From Pseudomonadota bacterium (GTDB taxonomy: Bacteria > Pseudomonadota > Alphaproteobacteria > Rhizobiales > Rhizobiaceae), in the NCBI GenBank assembly GCA_023444445.1, contig JAEXMK010000104.1:1-15421 (forward strand): a stretch of DNA of 15,421 nt, in the 5' to 3' direction. The position numbers were made by a program, and so were the translations under genes. Under the pieces are notes generated by a model, which was given only the letters and a program-made list of their open reading frames with translations, ran no database searches and was not told the DNA's origin. This document shows positions 7,643-13,372 of this stretch, piece by piece. How positions within the stretch are numbered: position 1 is the stretch's first letter; every line of letters starts with the position of its first letter.

Positions 7643-9859
7643 ATGAGCACTTATACCAATTTCACCATCGAGACGGACGCAGACGGCATTGCCCTCGTCA
7701 CCTGGGACATGCCGGAAAAATCCATGAATGTCTTCACGTCAGAAGTGATGGACGAGCTGAACGCAATTCTTGATGCCACCGTCGCCGACAGCGCCGTCAA
7801 GGGCGTTGTCTTCACGTCAGGCAAAAGCACCTTTTCCGGCGGCGCCGATCTTTCGATGATCAAGTCGATGTTCTCCTTCTATAATGATGAGAAGACGAAG
7901 AACCCGGATCAGGCGGCGGCAAAGCTGTTCGAACTGGTTGGCCGCATGACGGGCCTGTTCCGCAAGATCGAAACCAATGGCAAGCCATGGGTTTCCGCTA
8001 TCAACGGCACCTGCATGGGCGGTGCATTCGAGCTGTCGCTCGCCTGCCACGGCCGTGTTGCTTCCAATGCCAAAAACCTCAAGATTGCCCTGCCGGAAGT
8101 CAAGGTCGGCATCTTCCCGGGCGCTGGCGGCACCCAGCGTGTCTCTCGCCTGACCGACGCACAATCCGCCTTGCAGATGATGACCACGGGCCAGTCGCTG
8201 ACCGGCGCACGCGCCAAGGCCATGGGACTGGTGCATCAGGTGGTCGAGCCGGATCAGCTGGTCGCAACCGCCAAGCAGATGATCAAGGACGGCCTGAAGC
8301 CGGTAGCACCCTGGGATGAAAAGGGCTTTAAGGCCCCCGGCGGCGGCATCTGGACGCCAGCGGCTGCCCAGCTGTGGCCCGCAGCCCCCGCGATCCTGCG
8401 CCGCGAAAGCGCCGGCAACTATCCGGCAGCACTCGCCATCCTCAAATGCGTCTATGAAGGCCTGCAATTGCCCTTCGATACGGCGCTGAAGGTTGAGCAG
8501 CGTTATTTCACCGAAATCCTTCGCTCGAAGGAAGCCTTCGGCATGATCCGCTCGCTGTTTATTTCCATGCAGGAACTGGGCAAGGGCGCGCGCCGCCCGG
8601 CGGGCCAGCCGAAGACGGAGTTCAAGAAGGTCGGCGTCGTGGGGGCAGGCTTCATGGGGGCGGCCGTCGCTTACGTCACCGCCGCAGCCGGCATCCCCGT
8701 CACGCTGGTGGATCGCGATCAGGAAGCCGCAGACAAGGGCAAGGGCCATTGCGAGGAAAGCGTCAAGGCCGCCATCGGCAAGGGTAAGTTGACGCAGGAT
8801 GAAGGCAAGGCCCTGCTTGACCTCGTCACCCCCACATCCGACTACACCGCTCTCTCCGACGCCGATCTCGTCATCGAAGCCGTGTTCGAGGATCGCGACG
8901 TGAAGAAGGCCGTCATCGAAGCCGTTGAGGCCGTGTTGCCTGCAGGCGCAATCTTTGCCTCCAACACGTCCACCTTGCCAATCACGGGGCTGGCGAAGAA
9001 CTCCAAACGTCCGACCGATTTCATCGGCATCCACTTCTTCTCGCCGGTCGAGAAGATGATGCTGACGGAAGTGATCCTCGGCAAGGAAACCGGCGACAGG
9101 GCGCTCGCCGTCGCACTGGATTATGTGGCCAAGACCAAGAAGACCCCGATCGTCGTCAACGATACGCGCGGCTTCTTCGTTAATCGCTGCGTGTTGCGTT
9201 ATATGGCCGAAAGCTACGATATGCTGATCGAAGGCGTGCCGCCCGCCATGATCGAAAATGCCGCGAAATTCGCCGGCATGCCGGTAGGCCCCTTGGCGCT
9301 GAACGACGAAGTGGCGATCGATCTTTCCTACAAGATCCTGAAAGCCACCGTCGCCGATCTCGGCGAAAAGGCAGTCGATCCGCGTCACATGGAGCTGGTG
9401 AAGAAGCTCGTGGAAGGCGAGGGCCGCTTCGGCCGCAAGAACGCCAAGGGCTTTTACGACTACCCGGCAAAGCCCGCCAAGAAGTCCCTCTGGCCCGGCC
9501 TGAAGGATCTCTATCCGCAGCAGAAGCCTGAAGAGGTGGATATGGAGGTGCTGAAACAGCGCTTCCTCGTCACCGTGGCGCTGGAAGCCGCCCGCACAGT
9601 GGAGGAGGGCATCGTCACCGATCCCCGCGAAGCGGATGTCGGCTCCATCCTCGGTTTCGGCTTTGCGCCCTATACCGGCGGTGCGCTGTCGTACATTGAC
9701 GGCATGGGCGTGAAGAACTTCGTGGCGCTCGCCGAAAAGCTCAGCGAGACCTATGGCCCGCGCTTCAGGCCGACGCCGCTGCTGAAGGAGATGGCCGCCA
9801 AGGACGAGACCTTCTACGGTCGCTTCGATCCTTATGCAGGCGCCGCCAAAGCGGCTTGA
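7643..9859 (+). CDS. fadB: Fused enoyl-CoA hydratase / 3-hydroxyacyl-CoA dehydrogenase (FadB-type)
   Basis: This bifunctional protein hydrates enoyl-CoA and then oxidises L-3-hydroxyacyl-CoA with NAD+, the middle two steps of beta-oxidation. The N-terminal crotonase domain (~1-200) has the oxyanion-hole stretches FSGGADLSM (~65) and NGTCMGGAFELSLACH. Its likely catalytic Glu130 and Glu152 lie in GGAFEL and LPEVKVG. The dehydrogenase domain begins at ~328 with the NAD-binding GAGFMG (334-339), followed by ASNTSTLPIT (~439-448) and the catalytic His464 in GIHFFSPVEKM. GRFGRKNAKGFYDY (~595) and a second C-terminal 3HCDH domain (~640-735, with GFGFAPYTGG) complete the usual ~715-740-residue length. 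AAGAGG at 7629-7634 precedes the ATG at 7643. It is the third gene of the operon, and a strong terminator follows. A FadJ-type naming is equally possible. Confidence 0.92.
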   Translation: MSTYTNFTIETDADGIALVTWDMPEKSMNVFTSEVMDELNAILDATVADSAVKGVVFTSGKSTFSGGADLSMIKSMFSFYNDEKTKNPDQAAAKLFELVGRMTGLFRKIETNGKPWVSAINGTCMGGAFELSLACHGRVASNAKNLKIALPEVKVGIFPGAGGTQRVSRLTDAQSALQMMTTGQSLTGARAKAMGLVHQVVEPDQLVATAKQMIKDGLKPVAPWDEKGFKAPGGGIWTPAAAQLWPAAPAILRRESAGNYPAALAILKCVYEGLQLPFDTALKVEQRYFTEILRSKEAFGMIRSLFISMQELGKGARRPAGQPKTEFKKVGVVGAGFMGAAVAYVTAAAGIPVTLVDRDQEAADKGKGHCEESVKAAIGKGKLTQDEGKALLDLVTPTSDYTALSDADLVIEAVFEDRDVKKAVIEAVEAVLPAGAIFASNTSTLPITGLAKNSKRPTDFIGIHFFSPVEKMMLTEVILGKETGDRALAVALDYVAKTKKTPIVVNDTRGFFVNRCVLRYMAESYDMLIEGVPPAMIENAAKFAGMPVGPLALNDEVAIDLSYKILKATVADLGEKAVDPRHMELVKKLVEGEGRFGRKNAKGFYDYPAKPAKKSLWPGLKDLYPQQKPEEVDMEVLKQRFLVTVALEAARTVEEGIVTDPREADVGSILGFGFAPYTGGALSYIDGMGVKNFVALAEKLSETYGPRFRPTPLLKEMAAKDETFYGRFDPYAGAAKAA

Positions 9860-9878
9860 GACTTCCAGTGAATGATTG

Positions 9879-9904
9879 AACAGGCCCTTCGGGGCCTGTT
9901 TTTT
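9879..9904 (+). terminator. Rho-independent terminator of the beta-oxidation operon
   Basis: AACAGGCCC and GGGCCTGTT form a perfect 9-bp stem around a stable TTCG tetraloop. The stem runs directly into a T-tract ending at 9904. It lies 19 bases after the fadB stop and closes the operon. Confidence 0.93.
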
Positions 9905-10015
9905 ATTATGCCTGTCTGACCGCTTCCGTGCATCCTTTGCCAGCCTGAGACGTTGAAGGGGCTGACCGGGCAAAACTGCCCGCCGCAGCAATTCAGCATG
10001 CCTCAGGAGACAGCG

Positions 10016-10447
10016 ATGAAAGCACCACTGCGATCCCACGGTTTCGATAAGCCATCCGACCTGGACGACGAATTGGCCGAACTTGATGAAGAGGCCGAAG
10101 CTGTAGCTGCCGAAGCAAAGGTGGAAAAACCCGTAGCCAGGAGAACGCCTGCCGCCAATGCCATCGACCCGGCGCTGCGCGCAGAACTGGACGAGCTTCG
10201 CGAACAGGTCGACAAGATCCGCCGCGATGTCAAACGGCTGGAGGCTGCCCAGCATTCCCGCCACGGGCCCGCACGGCCCCACCACGAGCGCGAGCGCGAG
10301 AACTCCCGCCTGATGACGGTGGTGCGCTCCGTCGCGGTCACCTCGCTTGCAAGCCGCATCTTTGCGTCTTCGCCCGTCATGGCGGCGCTGGTGACCGTTG
10401 TGCCTTTCGCGCTTGGTTTAGCAGCGCGGCGCAGCGAAGGGGCATAG
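10016..10447 (+). CDS. Small hypothetical protein with acidic N-terminus, coiled coil and C-terminal membrane segment
   Basis: I do not recognise a named family. The 143-residue product has an acidic stretch at ~15-36 (DLDDELAELDEEAEAV) and a short heptad-like helix at ~53-77 (LRAELDELREQVDKIRRDVKRL). A His/Arg/Glu-rich hinge at ~80-97 follows, then one hydrophobic segment at ~117-137 near the C-terminus, closed by RR. This looks like a tail-anchored inner-membrane protein facing the cytoplasm. The ATG at 10016 is preferred over in-frame ATGs at 9953 and 9998 because AGGAG (10005-10009) sits six bases before it. The gene stands alone between the beta-oxidation terminator and tRNA-Phe. Its G+C-rich codons match the chromosomal neighbours, so it is probably native. 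No function is proposed. Confidence 0.7.
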   Translation: MKAPLRSHGFDKPSDLDDELAELDEEAEAVAAEAKVEKPVARRTPAANAIDPALRAELDELREQVDKIRRDVKRLEAAQHSRHGPARPHHERERENSRLMTVVRSVAVTSLASRIFASSPVMAALVTVVPFALGLAARRSEGA

Positions 10448-10636
10448 CCCCGCCTGCCACGCTGCGTCCTCTGCCAGCAGGGATCGATCCTGTGCAAACA
10501 TGATGGTGGGGGAATGCTCTCTGGCGCCCGGAGGCCCTATAGCGAGTTTTCGGGCGTAAACTGGCCGCCACCCCGCGGTCATTGCAGCCATCCATAGGCC
10601 TCGTGAAAAAACTGTCAAAAAACTTCGCGATGGCGC
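10448..10636. other. Intergenic stretch before the tRNA promoter, no gene seen
   Basis: No reading frame with a convincing start, ribosome binding site or known motif is visible on either strand. A GGGGC-ATA-GCCCC hairpin overlaps the end of the preceding gene (10439-10451) but lacks a U-tract. Confidence 0.5.
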
Positions 10637-10664
10637 TTGCCATGTTCGAACAAGATGTTATAAC
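10637..10664 (+). promoter_or_regulatory. Promoter of tRNA-Phe
   Basis: TTGCCA (10637-10642) and TATAAC (10659-10664) are separated by 16 bases, a good sigma-70-type pair. It is followed by a G+C-rich CCCCGC stretch, as in many stable-RNA promoters. A start near 10671 would leave about 60 bases of 5' leader to be removed from the tRNA precursor. Confidence 0.6.
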
Positions 10665-10733
10665 CCCGCTCACTTTCGGGGCGCCAAACAGTCCCGACCG
10701 CCAAAAAGCGGAGGTTCTTCAAGGACCTGAAGT

Positions 10734-10809
10734 GCCCGGATAGCTCAGTTGGTAGAGCAGCGGATTGAAAATCCGCGTGTCGGTGGTTCAAATCCGCCTC
10801 CGGGCACCA
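10734..10809 (+). tRNA. tRNA-Phe (anticodon GAA)
   Basis: The 76-base gene folds as a standard cloverleaf. The acceptor stem is GCCCGGA with TCCGGGC. The D-arm carries GCTC/GAGC with AGTTGGTA. The anticodon stem CGGAT/ATCCG displays GAA at 10767-10769. The T-stem GGTGG/CCGCC closes a TTCAAAT loop. The discriminator A and the CCA tail are encoded. It decodes UUC/UUU. Its 3' side is a typical landing site for integrating elements, and an A+T-richer cassette follows. Confidence 0.97.
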
Positions 10810-11031
10810 TTCTTCCTAGTAGATAAAAATTTTACGCAATAAGATTTCGCCTGCGGAGACCGTTTTTTGCTGACGATGCAATATGACGTTCGGGGATTGT
10901 TTGAGTCGAATTCGTCCGCTGGGACTTCTTTTCGCACTTGATTATACGATGCCTGTAAACCCAACACGAAGCAATTGATACGTCGGCGTCTCAGCCAGCT
11001 TTTGTGAGAATTAATTTTCAGGTTGTCCGCT
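10810..11031. other. A+T-richer stretch behind the tRNA, no gene seen
   Basis: Base composition drops right after the tRNA. TAAAAATTTTA lies at about 10823-10836 but is too weak a stem to call a terminator. No integrase remnant, direct repeat or convincing reading frame is visible. This is probably the left flank of the toxin-antitoxin cassette. Confidence 0.4.
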
Positions 11032-11072
11032 CAAACACTGTTGACAGTTTGCCAACGCGCTGGAACTAAATA
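11032..11072 (+). promoter_or_regulatory. Probable promoter/operator of the toxin-antitoxin pair
   Basis: A perfect TTGACA (11041-11046) lies upstream of an A+T-rich stretch, with TAAATA at 11067-11072 as the nearest -10-like hexamer. The spacing is 20 bases, longer than ideal. The -35 box sits inside an imperfect inverted repeat with arms CAAAC (11032-11036) and GTTTG (11047-11051). Such repeats often bind the antitoxin itself for autoregulation, but here that is inference. Confidence 0.4.
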
Positions 11073-11092
11073 ATCTCGAATGAGGAAGCTCC

Positions 11093-11770
11093 ATGAATGC
11101 ATTGATTGGTGTTGGGCTCTATACACCTGCGGAGGCCGGGAGGCTTCTGCACGTCGCTCCTGCAAAGATTTCTCGATGGCTGAATGGCCATTCTATACGA
11201 GGCCGCAAATATCCAGCGCTTTGGGAGCCGGCAGTGCAAATCGACGGCACGTCTACGACACTGGCGTTCCGCGACCTGATGGAAATTCGTGTCGCCGATG
11301 CATTTCTTAGGGCAGGTGTGTCAGCAATCCAAGTTCGTGCCGCGATTGTGTATGCGCGTGAGGTTTTGGGAGAGGAGTATCCCTTATCAACGGAACGGTT
11401 CAAGACTGACGGCAGAAGCATACTTTTGAGAGTATTTGAGAAAGATACAGATGGTGTGGAGCGTGAACGGCTACTAAACCTCTTCCGCCGACAATATGAG
11501 TTCAAAGAAGTGATCGAACCTATCCTCAAAACCGTTGATTTTGATGACGAAGGTTCTCCCCGTCTTTGGTACCCTGCTGGTCGGCGCGTCAATATCTTGG
11601 TTGACCCGCTTCGCGCTTTTGGCCAACCGATTGACGGCGTGACCAGCGTGCCAACCACAGTTTTGGCAACTTCGGCGGGTCAATTTGGGGTCGAGGAAAC
11701 AGCGCTTGCATATGATGTGCCTGAAGGATCAGTCCGTCGCGCTGTTGAATTTGAACAGTCTCTGAACTAA
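11093..11770 (+). CDS. DUF433-type antitoxin (VapB45-like)
   Basis: This 225-residue protein would bind and neutralise the toxin encoded directly downstream and repress the operon. Residues ~10-32 (YTPAEAGRLLHV...ISRWLNG) read as a helix-turn-helix. Residues ~56-90 (LAFRDLMEIRVADAFLRAG) match the segment usually found between the HTH and DUF433 in this family. Residues ~167-222 fit DUF433: IN-LVDPLRAFGQPIDGV, VPTTVLA, then EETALAYDVPEGSVRRAVEFE. The ATG at 11093 has GAGGA (11082-11086) six bases before it. The stop lies 12 bases from the toxin start, so they should be co-translated. Codon use (AGA, CTA, TTA, ATA) is more A+T-rich than in all neighbours, which suggests transfer. A stand-alone MerR-like regulator is less likely given the partner. 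Confidence 0.75.
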   Translation: MNALIGVGLYTPAEAGRLLHVAPAKISRWLNGHSIRGRKYPALWEPAVQIDGTSTTLAFRDLMEIRVADAFLRAGVSAIQVRAAIVYAREVLGEEYPLSTERFKTDGRSILLRVFEKDTDGVERERLLNLFRRQYEFKEVIEPILKTVDFDDEGSPRLWYPAGRRVNILVDPLRAFGQPIDGVTSVPTTVLATSAGQFGVEETALAYDVPEGSVRRAVEFEQSLN

Positions 11771-11782
11771 CGGTGAGCACGG

Positions 11783-12202
11783 TTGAAGGTTCTTTTCGAC
11801 AACTGCACCTCTCCGATATATGCCACGACGTTGGATGGCTTTATAAGCCATTACGGCCATGCTGCTGTTCACATCAGTAAGCTTGAGGGTCTGCCAAACG
11901 GGCGAAATTCTGCTGATATTGAGTGGATTGAACACTTACGCTCTTCGGGTCTGGTGTGGAGTTTCATTTCCGGTGACGGTCGAATACTTAAAAATCCAGC
12001 CGAGCGAGCGGCACTCAGATCGGCTGGGCTACACGGTTTTGTTCTTGCGCCGGGTTATCAAAAGACTGCTTTCAATCACGTTGTGTCAAATATCTTATGG
12101 CATTGGCCCGAAATGCATCGCCTAACCGAAATACTAAGTGCACCTTCAATGCATGAAGTGCCAATGCAGCGATCATCGAAATTGCGATCATTACCGCTTT
12201 AG
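11783..12202 (+). CDS. PIN-like toxin (VapC45-like), TTG start
   Basis: This 139-residue protein opens with KVLFDNCTSPIYATTL, matching the D-N-x-x-S-P signature of the compact PIN-like ribonuclease fold that accompanies DUF433 antitoxins. Asp6 would be the first acidic metal ligand. Asp45/Glu47 (ADIEWIEHL) and Asp65 in ISGDGRILKNP are candidates for the others. PIN-domain toxins cut RNA and arrest growth unless bound by the antitoxin. The only usable start is TTG at 11783, because TGA lies in frame just upstream. GGTGAG at 11772-11777 is a fair ribosome binding site. A weak start would keep toxin below antitoxin. The C-terminal ~20 residues look unstructured. RNase activity is inferred from the family. 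Confidence 0.72.
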   Translation: MKVLFDNCTSPIYATTLDGFISHYGHAAVHISKLEGLPNGRNSADIEWIEHLRSSGLVWSFISGDGRILKNPAERAALRSAGLHGFVLAPGYQKTAFNHVVSNILWHWPEMHRLTEILSAPSMHEVPMQRSSKLRSLPL

Positions 12203-12226
12203 TTGAGTTTCAGCTTTTCGCATTCT

Positions 12227-12265
12227 AGGTTGTGGCGTGCAATGTGGCGGTTTAATCCGCAACCT
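12227..12265 (-). terminator. Stem-loop after the Mrp operon; weak terminator candidate
   Basis: Just past the mnhG stop on the minus strand, AGGTTGCGG can pair with CCACAACCT in 8 of 9 positions, and a smaller GCGG/CCGC hairpin lies inside. No U-tract follows, so intrinsic termination is doubtful. It may be a 3'-end stabiliser, or shared structure between the convergent toxin and mnhG transcripts. Confidence 0.25.
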
Positions 12266-12609
12266 CAAAGATGCTCCCGATTATCTGAATTCTGCTCCGC
12301 CCGGTCCCGATAAAGTGCGGCGCGCCCGAGCAGCATCAGGGAAACCGGCGTCGTCACTGTCATGAAGATGCCGATGAAGATTTCGTGGAAAGCGAAGCGG
12401 TCGCCGGAGACGGAGAAATAGATGATGGAGGCCATGACAATGCCACCGGTGCCCCAGCTGGTGCCGAGTGTGGGCGCATGCAGGCGTTCATAGAAGCTGT
12501 TGAGCTTGGCAAAGCCGATGGTGCCGATCAGCGTCAGTGAAGCCCCCAATAGCACGAAGAAGGCCACGAGAATGGCGGCCCAGAGCGGAAATTCGTGTGC
12601 CTCGCTCAT
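12265..12609 (-). CDS. mnhG: Na+/H+ (K+/H+) antiporter subunit G (MnhG/PhaG/MrpG)
   Basis: This small membrane subunit belongs to the Mrp multisubunit monovalent cation/proton antiporter of the inner membrane. Its 114 residues are normal. Three hydrophobic segments lie at ~10-32, ~50-67 and ~75-98. Family landmarks are LGASLTLIGTIGFAKLNSFYERLHAPTLG (typical IG-xRFpDfyaRLHAaT pattern) and the TTPVSLMLLGRAA near the end. It is the last gene of the operon and overlaps mnhF by four bases (12606-12609). GAGGTGA upstream serves as ribosome binding site. In S. meliloti the equivalent locus is called pha. Confidence 0.92.
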   Translation of the reverse strand: MSEAHEFPLWAAILVAFFVLLGASLTLIGTIGFAKLNSFYERLHAPTLGTSWGTGGIVMASIIYFSVSGDRFAFHEIFIGIFMTVTTPVSLMLLGRAALYRDRAEQNSDNREHL

Positions 12610-12887
12610 TCGATCACCTCGCCGCGCATCAGGAATTTGGAAAGGGCGACGGTTGAGACGAAGCCGAGGATGGCGATCAGCAGCGATGCCTCGAAATAGA
12701 TGTCATTGCCGGTGCGCAGGCCGAAGGTCAGGAGAAGCAGCATGGCGTTGACATAAAGCGTATCCATGCCCAGCACCCGGTCCTGCGCGCGCGGGCCGAT
12801 GGCGATGCGATAGACCGAGATCGCCATGGCGATGGCGAGCATGAACTGCGCCAGCGAAAAGGACCAGAAAAGGATAATCGAACTCAT
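12606..12887 (-). CDS. mnhF: Na+/H+ (K+/H+) antiporter subunit F (MnhF/PhaF/MrpF)
   Basis: This 93-residue Mrp subunit has three hydrophobic segments (~5-25, ~43-58, ~64-86). The conserved core YRIAIGPRAQDRVLGMDTLYVN matches the family pattern R-x-xxGPtxxDRvvaxD, which includes a buried Asp important for the complex. It overlaps mnhE by four bases at its start and mnhG by four bases at its end. GGAGATATTCGA before the ATG gives a usable ribosome binding site. Its only known role is as part of the assembled antiporter. Confidence 0.92.
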   Translation of the reverse strand: MSSIILFWSFSLAQFMLAIAMAISVYRIAIGPRAQDRVLGMDTLYVNAMLLLLTFGLRTGNDIYFEASLLIAILGFVSTVALSKFLMRGEVIE

Positions 12888-13372
12888 TCGAATATCTCCA
12901 TCAGCAGTTTTTCATAACGGTTCTTGATAAGGCTTATCCAGGCCGCCTCGTCCACATCATCGAGAACGTGAAGCAGAAGCGTGCCCTGGCTGGAATTATA
13001 TTCAAGCCATGCGCTCCCCGGCGTCGAGGTCAGGATGGTCGCGAGAACGGCCAGCGCCATGGGATCGCGAATATCGAGCGGTACAGCCAGGAAGCCGGAT
13101 TTGCGGTCCCTTTCGCGCTTGAACAGAATGATCGTCACGACCGAGATATTGGACCTGATGATATCGTAAAGCACGATCAGGATCAGCAGCACGAGCTTGT
13201 GCCAGTTGCGGATGCACGGCTTGGCGGGCCGTAGCGACGCCATCGCCCAGGAGGCGATGAGCGCGACACCGGTGCCAAGCAGCAGATGCCCCGGCGAAAA
13301 GCTGTTGATCGTCATCCAGAAGAAGATCAGCGAGATCGTCAGCAGCGGGTAGGGGAGGAGACGGCTCATCAT
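12884..13372 (-). CDS. mnhE: Na+/H+ (K+/H+) antiporter subunit E (MnhE/PhaE/MrpE)
   Basis: The 162-residue length is normal for MrpE. Hydrophobic segments at ~8-24, ~28-45 and ~59-84 are followed by a soluble C-terminal domain. That domain has the family features TPGSAWLEYN and LLLHVLDDVDE, and upstream LYDIIRSNISV and GFLAVPLDIRDPMAL. The start is ATG-ATG at 13372-13367, with the mnhD stop TGA inside it (four-base overlap). GGAG about seven bases upstream supports this start. A longer in-frame extension to 13660 is a shadow over mnhD and is rejected. Confidence 0.92.
   Translation of the reverse strand: MMSRLLPYPLLTISLIFFWMTINSFSPGHLLLGTGVALIASWAMASLRPAKPCIRNWHKLVLLILIVLYDIIRSNISVVTIILFKRERDRKSGFLAVPLDIRDPMALAVLATILTSTPGSAWLEYNSSQGTLLLHVLDDVDEAAWISLIKNRYEKLLMEIFE

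Noticed and set aside
9968..9981. GGGCA-AAAC-TGCCC hairpin before the small hypothetical gene as a riboswitch or attenuator
   Set aside because: The stem is only five base pairs, there is no alternative pairing and no U-tract, so chance is sufficient.
7817..10285. Minus-strand open frame of 822 codons opposite fadB
   Set aside because: It is a codon-bias shadow of fadB, crosses the operon terminator and the next gene, and shows no family motif.
10439..10451. GGGGC-ATA-GCCCC hairpin at the end of the hypothetical gene as a terminator
   Set aside because: It overlaps the stop codon, has a very short loop and no T-tract.
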